Origin: Streptomyces sp. V1I1
GTDB taxonomy: Bacteria; Actinomycetota; Actinomycetes; Streptomycetales; Streptomycetaceae
DNA: 64,000 nt
Assembly: GCF_030817355.1 (NCBI RefSeq)
Contig: NZ_JAUSZH010000001.1
Location: 682,001 to 746,000 of the forward strand
Reading direction: 5' to 3'
The position numbers and the translations under genes were made by a program. Shown here piece by piece: positions 1 through 8,296 of the stretch (position 1 is the first letter of the stretch; each line of letters opens with the position of its first letter). Below the pieces are notes generated by a model, which was not told the DNA's origin, made no database searches, and saw only the letters and a program-made list of their open reading frames with translations.

Positions 1-1141
1 CGATGAGGTTCGTCCACACCTGGTTGAGCTCCGCACCGTACGCCGGAATCGGCGGCAGGCCGCGGTCGTAATGCTTCACCACGTTCACGCCGGACGGGAT
101 CTTGGCCTGCAGCATCACCAGCGTGGCGTCGAGGAGTTCGTGGACGTCGACCGGCTGCTGGGCGGCGCGGTCGAGCTGCGAGTACTGGCGTGCCGCGTCG
201 ACGAGGCCCGAGATTCGGGTGACCGCGTCCTCGATCTCGCCCATCAGCAGCTCGGTGTCGATGGTGTAGGCGAGCCAGCGCACTGCCGATTCCTGATGCT
301 CCTCCCCCAACGCAGCAGTGGCCTCGGACAGCCATGTCGCGTCGATGCCGCCGGCGACGAGCGTGGGCGCGATGTCCCAGCCCTGGCGGATGCCGTGGTC
401 CTCGAGCCAGTCGGCGAGTTCGTCCTCGGCGTCGGACGCCTCGATGGCCGAGAGCGTACGGTCGGCGCTGGCGCGTGTGATGGCCGCGTCCTGCATGGCG
501 ACCAGTTGGTGCAGCTGGCTGCCGTCGAGGCGGCCGTCGGCGAGGAGGGCGAGCTTGTGGCGCATTCCTGTCACCCGGCTGCGCAAGGAGTCGGTGGCGC
601 GTACGGCCGCTGCCGCGGGGTTGTTGAGTTCGTGGGTGAGGCCCGCGGCGAGGGAGCCGAGCGCCACCAATCGCTCTCGTTCGGCGAGGATGGTGTTGGT
701 GGCGCGGGTGCCGAAGAAGAGGCCCTCGAGCAGGTGGAGGGCCATGGGGAACCACGTGCGGATGGCCTGGGCGAACTCGTCCGCGGGCAGGACGAACAGC
801 TCGACGTCGGTGATGGCTCGCAGCGTGTTGGGGTAGGCCTGGTCCACCCGGTCTCCTAGATAGGCCTGTGTGGCCCCGGCGTAGACGCCGATCTGGTCCG
901 TGCGGCTGACTTCGATGTCGTCGCCGTGAAGGCGGCGCAGGACGGCCACGGTGCCGCCGAGCAGTACGAAAAAGCAGGTCGCGGGCTCGCCCTCGGAGTA
1001 CACAGGAGCTCCGCCCTGCCGGGTCTCGACCCGGCCACGCTCAGCAAGCCATTCCAGCTGCGTGCTGTCGAGGGATTCGAAGAGAAACAACCCGCGCAGC
1101 TCGGCGGGGGTGAGCGTGGTGCGCTCGCTCTGAGCGTTCAT
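1..1141 (-). CDS. Cyclic-nucleotide-binding-domain sensor histidine kinase (partial, 3' end off window)
   Basis: About 380 N-terminal residues are visible. Residues about 15-140 form a cNMP-binding-like beta-roll (e.g. GGTVAVLRR, VELFVLPADEF). Then comes a HisKA-like helix with the H-box GLTHELNNPAAAA, placing the likely phospho-accepting His near residue 170. The ATP-binding domain begins around 'ELNQVWTNLI', where the window ends. There is no membrane segment, so it is probably a cytosolic kinase sensing a small ligand. The ATG at 1141-1139 overlaps the stop of the upstream response-regulator/flavoprotein gene (ATGA), so the two are translationally coupled and probably form a cognate pair. 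The ligand is unknown: the cNMP fold also serves haem and other ligands. Confidence 0.88.
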   Translation of the reverse strand, partial: MNAQSERTTLTPAELRGLFLFESLDSTQLEWLAERGRVETRQGGAPVYSEGEPATCFFVLLGGTVAVLRRLHGDDIEVSRTDQIGVYAGATQAYLGDRVDQAYPNTLRAITDVELFVLPADEFAQAIRTWFPMALHLLEGLFFGTRATNTILAERERLVALGSLAAGLTHELNNPAAAAVRATDSLRSRVTGMRHKLALLADGRLDGSQLHQLVAMQDAAITRASADRTLSAIEASDAEDELADWLEDHGIRQGWDIAPTLVAGGIDATWLSEATAALGEEHQESAVRWLAYTIDTELLMGEIEDAVTRISGLVDAARQYSQLDRAAQQPVDVHELLDATLVMLQAKIPSGVNVVKHYDRGLPPIPAYGAELNQVWTNLI

Positions 1142-2805
1142 TGCGCCTCCAGGTAGCGGTGTACCAAGGAGACGGCCATGGCACCCTCCCCCACGGCGGA
1201 GGCCACACGTTTGACCGACTCGGCGCGTACGTCTCCGGCGGCGAAAACGCCGGGCACGCTGGTTTCGAGGTGGTACGGATCCCGGGACAGCGGCCACCCG
1301 GCGGGACGGGCCCCACCGGACAGCAGGTCGGGGCCGGTCAGGACGAATCCCCGCGCGTCGCGGCAGATGACGCCGTCCAGCCATTGTGTGGGCGGTTCGG
1401 CTCCGATGAAGACGAACAGGTACGACGCGTGGACCGTGGTGAGGGCGTCCGTCCTGTTGTCACGCAGGATCAGGCGTTGCAGGTGCTTTTCGCCCTCGCT
1501 GCCCGCAACTTCGGTGTGCGAGTGGATCTCGATGTTAGCGAGGGCCTCGAGCTGCTGCACCAGGTAGTGGGACATGGACTGGGTCAGGCCGGATCCCCGG
1601 ATCAGGAGATGGACCTGCTTCGCGTAGCGGGAGAAGTACACCGCGGCCTGGCCCGCGGAGTTCGCTCCGCCCACGATGTAGACGTCCTGGTCCTGGCAAC
1701 TGGCCGCCTCGAAGGAAGCGGCGCCGTAGTAGACGCCCGCCCCGGTGAACTCCTCCAGTCCCGGACCGTCCAGCCGCCGGTAGGAAACCCCGGTGGCCAG
1801 CACGACGGTGTGGGCGCCGATCGATGTCCCGTCGCTGAACCGCAGTACGCGCCCCGCTCCCGCGGCTTCCAGGGACACCACCTCACGTGCGGTGAGGATC
1901 TCGGCGCCGAAGCGCATGGCCTGGCGGCGGGCACGGTCCGCCAGCTGGGCCCCCGACACTCCATCGGGAAACCCGAGATAGTTCTCGATCCGGCTGCTCT
2001 GGCCGGCCTGCCCACCCGTCGCGCTGCGTTCCACCAGTACAGTGCGCAGTCCCTCGGAAGCCGCGTAGACGGCGGCGCCGAGCCCGGCGGGGCCCGCACC
2101 GATCACGACGACGTCATAGAAGGCGGCGGCGGGGGTGGTGGTCAGCCCCACGTGCGCGGCGAGTTCGGGTTCGCTCGGCGCCTGCAGTGTCTCGCCGTCG
2201 GCAGTGATCACCAGCGGCACGTCGCCCGCGGTGAGCCCGGCCGCGTCCAGCAGCCTCATCCCCTCGGGCTCGTCCGCGGCGAGCCAGCGATAGGGGACGA
2301 GGTTGCGGGCGAGGAACTCCCTTACGGCGAAGGACGGTGCCGACCAACGGTGTCCCACAATCCGCGTCTCGCCGGCTTCCTCATGGGGCGCTGCCGCCCA
2401 CAGCTCCAGCAGCCCGTCCAGGACCGGGTAGAGGTTCTCCTCGGGCGGACTCCAGGGCTTGAGCAGGTAGTGATCGAGGTCGACGAGGTTGATGGCCTCG
2501 ATGGCCGCGCCCGTGTCGGCGTAGGCGGTCAGCAGCACACGCCTGGCCAGGGGGAAGAGGTCCATGGCCTCCTCGAGGAACTGCACTCCGTTCATCGTCG
2601 GCATGCGGTAGTCGGCGATCATCACGGCAAGCGGCTCGCCCCGCAGCTTGACCTCCCGCAGCGCCTCCAGAGCTTCTGCACCGGAAGGCGCGCGGAGCAC
2701 CCGATACCGGTCGCCGTACCGGCGCCGCAGGTCGCGGGCGATGGCTCGGGACACGCCCGGATCGTCATCGACGGTCAGGATCGTCGGCTTCGCCATGCCT
2801 TCCAT
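1138..2805 (-). CDS. Response regulator receiver domain fused to thioredoxin-reductase-like FAD oxidoreductase
   Basis: Residues about 8-130 are a CheY-like receiver (acidic pocket VDDDP, phospho-acceptor Asp about 65 in MIADYRMP, Lys in YLLKPW). A short linker region follows, which may be glutaredoxin-like. The rest is a class II pyridine-nucleotide-disulfide reductase with FAD motif GAGPAGLGAA, NADPH motif VGGANSAGQAA and C-terminal FAD motif GVFAAGDVR. The redox CxxC expected just before the NADPH motif is replaced by AASF, so disulfide reduction of the usual type is unlikely. The ATG at 2805 was chosen because GGTGGAG lies six bases upstream; a GTG at 2817 has no comparable site. It is coupled (ATGA) to the histidine kinase that follows. 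The role may be redox or flavin-dependent signalling; no DNA-binding domain is present. Confidence 0.9.
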   Translation of the reverse strand: MEGMAKPTILTVDDDPGVSRAIARDLRRRYGDRYRVLRAPSGAEALEALREVKLRGEPLAVMIADYRMPTMNGVQFLEEAMDLFPLARRVLLTAYADTGAAIEAINLVDLDHYLLKPWSPPEENLYPVLDGLLELWAAAPHEEAGETRIVGHRWSAPSFAVREFLARNLVPYRWLAADEPEGMRLLDAAGLTAGDVPLVITADGETLQAPSEPELAAHVGLTTTPAAAFYDVVVIGAGPAGLGAAVYAASEGLRTVLVERSATGGQAGQSSRIENYLGFPDGVSGAQLADRARRQAMRFGAEILTAREVVSLEAAGAGRVLRFSDGTSIGAHTVVLATGVSYRRLDGPGLEEFTGAGVYYGAASFEAASCQDQDVYIVGGANSAGQAAVYFSRYAKQVHLLIRGSGLTQSMSHYLVQQLEALANIEIHSHTEVAGSEGEKHLQRLILRDNRTDALTTVHASYLFVFIGAEPPTQWLDGVICRDARGFVLTGPDLLSGGARPAGWPLSRDPYHLETSVPGVFAAGDVRAESVKRVASAVGEGAMAVSLVHRYLEAQ

Positions 2806-2889
2806 CTTGCTCTCCACCGAGCACGCACGCGATGAGGCACCGAAGCGGCCTGTGGGGCTGCCTCCGACCAGGCTGCCGACGGGGACGAA

Positions 2890-3135
2890 CCTCTCACTGG
2901 TGTCGACTGTGCGCCGACCACGTCTTCTGACGGACCGCGTGCCTGTCTGTCCAGAAACTGCGAGCGTGCCGTTTCAAGGAGCTCGTGGGCCCCTTACCCC
3001 GCCCCGGTACAAGGCCGCACCGGTCGACAGCTTCCACAGAATCCCGTTGACGACCTGCCACCGGTCCCGGACGGGACGCCCCATCCTGGGCGGAACCAAC
3101 AACGGCTCGATCACGGCCCAAGCCTGGTCAGTCAC
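2890..3135 (-). pseudogene. IS5-family transposase remnant
   Basis: Reading from a GTG at 3135, the minus strand gives VTDQAWAVIEPLL, then GRPVRDRW and NGILWKLSTGAALYR. This is the recognisable N-terminal part of IS5/IS427-type transposases (DxxWxxxxPLLP, GRPxxxxR, DGIxWxxRTGxxWRD). The frame then closes, and weaker similarity resumes in another frame (ELLETARSQ, VVGAQSTPVR), as expected after small deletions. No terminal inverted repeats or target duplication could be recognised. It is a decayed insertion sequence, not functional. Confidence 0.6.
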
Positions 3136-3185
3136 TTCATGACAGCGCACCACGAACGGGACAACGAGCGACCGACTTTACGGAC

Positions 3186-4169
3186 CTAGGCCCAGACCAA
3201 CCGCGATCTGTGTGCCCAGTAGCCATCGGCGGGCTGAGTCAGCGCGGCGAGCCGTTCAAGCTGATCGGCCCTGAGGCGCAGGTCAGCCGCCGTGAGGTTG
3301 CTTGTGAGTTGATCGACCGTGGCCGCTCCCGACAGCACGACGTTCACCCAGGGTCGTGAGGTGACCATGGCGAGCGCAACGGCGTCGCAGGAGGCGCCTG
3401 TCTCCTGCGCGATCTCGCGCAGCACAGCCGTGTCCGGGCCAATGGCGTGGCGATCAGCCAGTCGACCGTTGGCCATCGCTTCCTTGACAATCACCGTCCG
3501 CCCGGCGGCATGCGCCTCGGCCAGGGCTTCACCCGCTGACGGCTCCAGTACGTTGTACGTGGCCTGCACGCTGCCGAACAGCGGCTCTCCGGCTACCGTG
3601 ACCGCCAGCGCTGCGCGGATAGCTTCCGCCTGGCCCGGTCCGCTGGTCGACAGTCCGATCGTCACGCCTTCGGCGGCAAGCGTGGCAAGTCGGTCGTGCA
3701 GCGCACGATCGGTCAGCGCCGGGCTGTCCTGGGTCACCGAGTGGATCTGGTAGAGGTCGAGCCGACTTCCGAGCAGCGCGCGCGTCTCGGCGAGCTGCCG
3801 GTCGTACGCGGACGTGCTGTGCTCCTTCACCTCGTGCACCTCGGCGTCGGTGCGCCAGTCGGCGGTGTAGGTGTAGCCCCACTTGCTGCCAATCACCACG
3901 TCGCGTGCATCGGGGCGCGTCCGCAGCCAGGTGGCCAGAAACTCCTCGGCCCGGCCGTAGGAGCGGGCAGCGTCGATGTACCTCACGCCCCTGTCGTAGG
4001 CGGTGTCCAGCAACTGGTGAGCACGCGCCCGCATCGTGTCGACCGAGCGGTCTGCGGGCAGGTCGGCTTTCCGGCCCACGTTGATGTAGCCGGGGCGCCC
4101 AACCGCGGCCAGGCCCAACCCGAAGCGAGCGATCGGCGAGGCGCTCGTATTCAGGCGTTGAAGGGGCAT
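3186..4169 (-). CDS. Aldo/keto reductase
   Basis: This 327-residue protein has the AKR (beta/alpha)8 fold and catalytic tetrad: Asp66 and Tyr71 in YIDAARSYGRAEEFL, Lys96 in VIGSKWGY and His in LYQIHSVTQ. It should reduce carbonyls with NADPH in the cytosol; the substrate is unknown. It resembles the AKR11/12-type (YghZ/oxidoreductase) branch common in Streptomyces. The ATG at 4169 was chosen over longer options because GGAGGAGG lies nine bases upstream. No partner gene is adjacent: an IS remnant follows and a gene-poor stretch precedes it. Confidence 0.9.
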   Translation of the reverse strand: MPLQRLNTSASPIARFGLGLAAVGRPGYINVGRKADLPADRSVDTMRARAHQLLDTAYDRGVRYIDAARSYGRAEEFLATWLRTRPDARDVVIGSKWGYTYTADWRTDAEVHEVKEHSTSAYDRQLAETRALLGSRLDLYQIHSVTQDSPALTDRALHDRLATLAAEGVTIGLSTSGPGQAEAIRAALAVTVAGEPLFGSVQATYNVLEPSAGEALAEAHAAGRTVIVKEAMANGRLADRHAIGPDTAVLREIAQETGASCDAVALAMVTSRPWVNVVLSGAATVDQLTSNLTAADLRLRADQLERLAALTQPADGYWAHRSRLVWA

Positions 4170-4754
4170 GCGAGGTGTCCTCCTCCGAGATCGACGGCGT
4201 GCAGTACCACCCAACCATGCGGTGCGGCTTTGACGACCATGCGGCCAGGGCAGTACATCCATCCGACAGCCACGGCAAGGCGTCCTACGCGGGGCGCAGC
4301 GCTCCGGGTGCTGACCGGCCATACGTCCTGAACCCAGGGGAATACGACTGACACAGCATCCCGATGCAGTCGACCCTGCGGCTGTCAGCCCTCAGCAGCG
4401 CCTGCCCACCCACCTACTCCGGGCGAGAACGACGCGTTCGGAGGGTGTTGCGGGTCGCCCGTCCGGCGCGAGGCCGCGACCGGACCCCCGTTCCGGTCGC
4501 GGCCTCGCTGGTGTGGTGGCCGTGTGTATGACTTTGGTCTGGCGTGCTGGATTGCCACTTCAGGCTGGACTACCGGCATGGCCGCGTCGACTCGTTTCGG
4601 TTTGGCCCGAAGGGAGGCCACTGCAAAAGAATCACAGTGTGGCACTGCGCATTCACTTCACTGCCCAGGACCTGGCCCGCAATCGCCTGGCCCCAGGCCC
4701 CCGTCCGCTGTTTGAGCTCGACATCTGGATCCGGCTGCTGCAGGAGAGATCACA
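4170..4754. other. Gene-poor stretch with one strong hairpin
   Basis: No open frame here has recognisable protein similarity. The only clear structure is the inverted repeat at 4470-4506, listed separately. The promoter of the aldo/keto reductase presumably lies at its left edge. The stretch borders an oxidase fragment that lacks its 5' half, so it may be the scar of a deletion. Confidence 0.5.
4470..4506. terminator. Perfect 14-bp inverted repeat, terminator-like
   Basis: GAGGCCGCGACCGG and its exact complement flank a nine-base loop. No run of T follows, but Streptomyces terminators often lack one. No intact gene ends here, so it is probably left over from a lost gene, or it insulates the aldo/keto reductase promoter. 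Confidence 0.5.
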
Positions 4755-5324
4755 GTGGGCTGGCTGGTCCGCCGTCATGGCTTGAGCAGCGACAACCTGG
4801 TCGCAGCCGACGTCGTCACAGCAGATGGCCGGCTCGTGCACGCCAGTACGGACGAGAACCCTGACCTGCTCTGTGCGCTCCGCGGCGGTGGCGGCAACTT
4901 CGGTGTCGTCACGTCCTTCGAGTACCAGCTGCACCCGGTGGGCCCACACGTGCCCGCGGGCCTGATCGTCTACCCCCTCGCCGAAGCACGGCAGGTGATC
5001 GCCAAGTGGCGTGACCTGACCGCCGAGATGCCCGACGAGCCGACGACGCTGGTCAACCTGACAACGGCGCCTCCCCTGCCCTTCCTGCCCGAAGACGTGC
5101 ACGGTACCCGGATCGTCGTCATCGCCAGCATGTACGCCAGCGCCATCGAGGCCGGGGAAGCGGCGGTCCGGCCACCGCGCCCGCTTGGTACCCCGATCGC
5201 CGACATCATGGGCCCGATGCCCTACGTCGCAATGCAGTCACCGGCGGGCCAGGGATTCCGCTCAACTCCGTTCCGTGATCAGGGATGCGCATACCGTGAT
5301 CGATGTGGCCTGAACCCTCCTTGA
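4755..5324 (+). pseudogene. Berberine-bridge-type FAD-linked oxidase fragment
   Basis: The readable protein starts in the middle of the FAD_binding_4 (PP-loop) domain: GWLVRRHGLSSDNLVAADVV, then DLLCALRGGGGNFGVVTSFEY. It continues into the substrate domain (PLAEARQVIAKWRDL) as far as about 5265, after which the sequence no longer matches the family. Intact members have about 450 residues with an N-terminal FAD-anchoring segment and a C-terminal BBE motif; both are absent. It is therefore a fragment truncated at both ends. The GTG at 4755 is only the first in-frame start. Confidence 0.75.
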
Positions 5325-5431
5325 GTCGGCCGGGGGAGCGGCAAGAGACTTCTCCTGTGCCAGAGACGGCCACGCGCCCCGCAGGGGCTCCGCGCACATC
5401 AGTCCTGCTCGCAATCTGAGGAGACCGCCAA

Positions 5432-5947
5432 ATGCCCGACGCCGGGCCTCGAAGTAGCGCACACCGGATCACGCTGACCGACGGCACTGCCACCCGGACT
5501 CGGGAGCTGGCCCACGCTGACCTCGGACCCATCCAGGCGCTGCACCACCGTTGCTCGCCGGGCAGTCGCGCCCTGCGCTATCACGCGGGCAAACCCGAGC
5601 TGTCTCGGGCCGGATGGAAGATGCTGTCCGACCCGGAGCGCGGCACCACCTTGGTCACCACCACCGCCCGGAACACGGACCGCATTATCGCCATGACCAA
5701 CGTCATGCGCACCGATCAGCAAGGGGTCGGCGAACTTGCCGTGCTGATCGAGGACGCCTGGCAGTCCAAGGGCCTGGGCACTGCGCTGGCCTCACACGCG
5801 GCCGATGTGGCCCGCCGGGCCGGCCACCACACCCTGACCGCGTCGGTCGTCGCGGTCAATACACCAATGCTCCACGTCCTGGAGAGTCTGGACGCGCCGC
5901 CCACTCGCGCGACAGGGCCCGTCCTCGACATCCACATCCCGCTGTAG
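5432..5947 (+). CDS. GNAT-family N-acetyltransferase
   Basis: This 171-residue protein has the acetyl-CoA pyrophosphate-binding signature QSKGLGTALA (Q-x-x-G-x-G/A) about two thirds along, preceded by the beta-strand ELAVLIEDAW and followed by GHHTLTASVVAVNTPMLHVLES. These features are typical of Gcn5-related acetyltransferases acting on amines. GAGGAG lies eight bases before the ATG. It resembles the stand-alone GNATs of Streptomyces that have an extended, weakly conserved N-terminus. The substrate is unknown. Both neighbours are gene fragments, so there is no operon context. Confidence 0.85.
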   Translation: MPDAGPRSSAHRITLTDGTATRTRELAHADLGPIQALHHRCSPGSRALRYHAGKPELSRAGWKMLSDPERGTTLVTTTARNTDRIIAMTNVMRTDQQGVGELAVLIEDAWQSKGLGTALASHAADVARRAGHHTLTASVVAVNTPMLHVLESLDAPPTRATGPVLDIHIPL

Positions 5948-6092
5948 CAGAGACCGGGCACCGGTTCGAGCCGGGCCTCCACATGGGCAGCCTCGGTGGC
6001 CGACTCGGCAACAATTTGCCTACCCGAGATCCTAGGCTGCGCTCCAACTCCGGCTCCGGCCCGCCCGCCTCCGGACACGCCTCCAGGGTGGG

Positions 6093-6380
6093 ATGCCGTA
6101 CCGAGGCCGAGCGGGCGCCCGCGCTCTCAACAGCGACGGATATCAGGCGGACTTCACGCCGGAAAGCCTGCGGGACATCGAGCGATTCATGGACGAGCAC
6201 AGCGACCACGGAGTGGCGGTGGCCGACGGGCTCCTCGCAACAGATCTGGGCCCACGGCTGTTCGCACTCGGCACCTACTTCGGCGAAATCGTCCGGCGCG
6301 GCCTCGGCGGGGTCTGGGAGACGGTCGACGAGAACCCGCTGATCGGCATGACGAGTCCGGCGGCACGGCCCAGCCGTTCG
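6093..6380 (+). pseudogene. Fragment of a conserved hypothetical protein
   Basis: About 80 residues look genuinely protein-coding: YQADFTPESLRDIERFMDEH, then LGTYFGEIVRRGLGGVWETV. This is a helix plus a GxYxGEVxRRxLGGxW-like element seen in small uncharacterised actinobacterial proteins. The segments before and after lose coding character, and no convincing ribosome site precedes the ATG at 6093. I read it as a truncated gene; a short intact gene is the alternative. Confidence 0.4.
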
Positions 6381-6495
6381 CAGGATGCGCGACGCCGTCC
6401 CTCGGGTGCTGTTCACCCCTCGCTCTCCTGGTGCGGGCCGCCAGTTCACGCCATGCCGGGACAGTGGACGGCCGTAGACCACAGGAGGATGTGCG

Positions 6496-7512
6496 ATGAG
6501 ACCGTGGCGCCGTGCCGCATCGGCGGCAATTGCCTTGAGTACGTTGGCCCTGGCTCTTTCGGCCGAGCCTGCGTCCGCCGGCCCCGAGGACCAGCCCTTC
6601 ACCTTCGCGGTGATCGGTGACATTCCGTACGGCGATGCCCAGGTCGCCGAGTTTCCGAAGGTCGTCGCTCAGATCAACGCCGACCCCGACGTTCAGCTCG
6701 TCGGACACCTCGGTGACATCAAGAGCGGTTCGTCCGTCTGCAGTGACGAGTACGTCCAGCTCATCAGGTCGGAGTTCGACAAATTCAAGGATCCGTTGGT
6801 CTACACCCCCGGCGACAACGAGTGGACCGACTGCCACCGGCCGAGCGCCGGACCGTACAACCCGCTGGAGCGACTGGCCGCGATCCGGAAGGTGTTCTTC
6901 CCGCGGCCCGGCTGGACACTCGGTCAGCACAGCGTCCGCGTGGCCTCGGGGGCCGGCACGGGCTACCCCGAGAACGTGACGTACCGGCGAGCCGGCGTAG
7001 CATTCGACGCCGTGCACATCGTGGGCAGCAACAATGGCATGGCGCCGTGGACCGGCAACACCGCACCCACCCCGGAGCAGGCCGCAGAGGTCAGGGGACG
7101 TACTGCCGCGGCCGTGCAGTCGATCCGTGACACCTTCGACAAGGCCCGCCGCAACCACAACAAGGCGGTCGCCCTGCTCACTCAGGCCGACATGTTCGAC
7201 CCGACAGTCACGGATCCCGCGTTCGCCGACTACGACGCCTTCCAGCCGATCGTCCGTACGATCACGGAGGAGTCGGCCAGGTTCGCTGGACCGGTGTACC
7301 TCTTCAATGGCGACAGCCACGTCTACAACAGCGACAAGCCGCTGGACACCGGCTCCAAATGGCTTTCCTTCTACGGCATCAGGACCGCAGCCCCGAACCT
7401 CTCCCGCGTCACCGTCGACGGGTCGAGCAACGGCACCAACTACCTGAAGGTGACCGTCCACCCAGGAAGCGAGCAAGTCCTGACCTGGACTCGGGTGCCG
7501 TTCGCATTCTGA
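6496..7512 (+). CDS. Secreted metallophosphoesterase-like protein
   Basis: This 338-residue protein starts with a signal peptide (two Arg, then a hydrophobic stretch, cleavage likely after ASA near residue 28). Calcineurin-like phosphoesterase motifs follow in order: AVIGDIPYGD, VGHLGDIKSG and YTPGDNEW; the last metal block is NGDSHVY. It should act outside the membrane on phosphate esters or as a related hydrolase; the substrate is unknown. AGGAGG lies seven bases before the ATG at 6496. It is monocistronic between pseudogenes. No Pho-box-like repeat is evident upstream. Confidence 0.87.
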   Translation: MRPWRRAASAAIALSTLALALSAEPASAGPEDQPFTFAVIGDIPYGDAQVAEFPKVVAQINADPDVQLVGHLGDIKSGSSVCSDEYVQLIRSEFDKFKDPLVYTPGDNEWTDCHRPSAGPYNPLERLAAIRKVFFPRPGWTLGQHSVRVASGAGTGYPENVTYRRAGVAFDAVHIVGSNNGMAPWTGNTAPTPEQAAEVRGRTAAAVQSIRDTFDKARRNHNKAVALLTQADMFDPTVTDPAFADYDAFQPIVRTITEESARFAGPVYLFNGDSHVYNSDKPLDTGSKWLSFYGIRTAAPNLSRVTVDGSSNGTNYLKVTVHPGSEQVLTWTRVPFAF

Positions 7513-7611
7513 GGGTTCTGCCGCGGCCCGGCACGTACGCAGCCGACCGGTCCAAGCGTCGGCGACAGCCCGCCGAGGGCGAACAGCTGAGCCTCGCCGG
7601 CTCGCCGTACT

Positions 7612-7978
7612 GGCCACGATCTCCGCGGGCGGGTCCCTGAGAACCTTGAACGGCAACAGCGTCGATGCCGCCATCAGCAGGCCCCTCCCACGGCTGTAGG
7701 TCATCCGGCTGATCGAGTTCACCAGAACCAGGCGCTCGATCCGCTCGGGATGGCCGAGGGCGAGGGTCTGCGCGATCATCCCGCCCATGGAGTGACCGAC
7801 GAGCACGAACCGGTCGACCTCGAGGTGGTCGAGGAGGGCGAGGACGTCCACGGCCAGCTCGGGGGACGTCGTACAGAGCGACGTCGTCGTATTGGCCGGT
7901 CTCGTTGTACGGCAGCGCGCAGATGCCCCGCCAGTCGAGCAGCCATGGCTCGTAGCCGTCATCGAGCAGGACGTGCAC
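7612..7978 (-). pseudogene. Frameshifted alpha/beta hydrolase (PHA synthetase/depolymerase-like) fragment
   Basis: The 5' part, in one frame from 7978 to about 7862, reads LLDDGYEPWLLDWRG and ALPYNETGQYDDVALYDVP. The continuation, in a second frame from about 7863 to 7612, reads DVLALLDHLEVDRFVLVGHSMGG with the nucleophile elbow GHSMGG, then LALGHPERIERLVLVNS. One frameshift near 7862 splits them. The N-terminal strands with the oxyanion motif and the C-terminal Asp/His region are missing. The fragment abuts an integrase fragment exactly at 7978. It is non-functional. Confidence 0.75.
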
Positions 7979-8145
7979 TCGCCGTGGTCAGTCCACTTCT
8001 TGCCGGAAGTAACGACGCCACCCGAGAGGTTGAGCATGCCCCACCCGGTCTTCGGCACGTGGCACTGCGAAAGCTGGAGGTGGATCACCTCGGCCGGTCT
8101 CGTGGCCGCGTAGTACCTGCATCCGAAGAACGCTTCGAGGTGGGG
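7978..8145 (-). pseudogene. Tyrosine-recombinase (integrase) catalytic-core fragment
   Basis: About 55 residues match the phage/ICE-type integrase core of actinomycetes: PHLEAFFGCRYYAATRPAEV contains the first catalytic-Arg region (R-P-A/G-E), followed by HLQLSQCHVP, then GWGMLNLSGG and GKKWTDHGE. The N-terminal arm-binding part and the C-terminal HxxR...Y region are missing. It fuses directly to the hydrolase remnant at 7978, so it looks like the junction left by an integration or deletion event. No intact integrase or attachment site is visible nearby. Confidence 0.65.
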
Positions 8146-8296
8146 ACCACACCTGGTTCGGATTGGGGACACACGACGGGTCAACCTCCCCATTGACGGC
8201 CGGGGCTGAACCCCGTGGGCATCCCGATCCTCGAACACACATATCCTTCTGGCTGGCGTCGCGAGCGAATGGCAGCAGGGGGAGGACCAACCTCAC

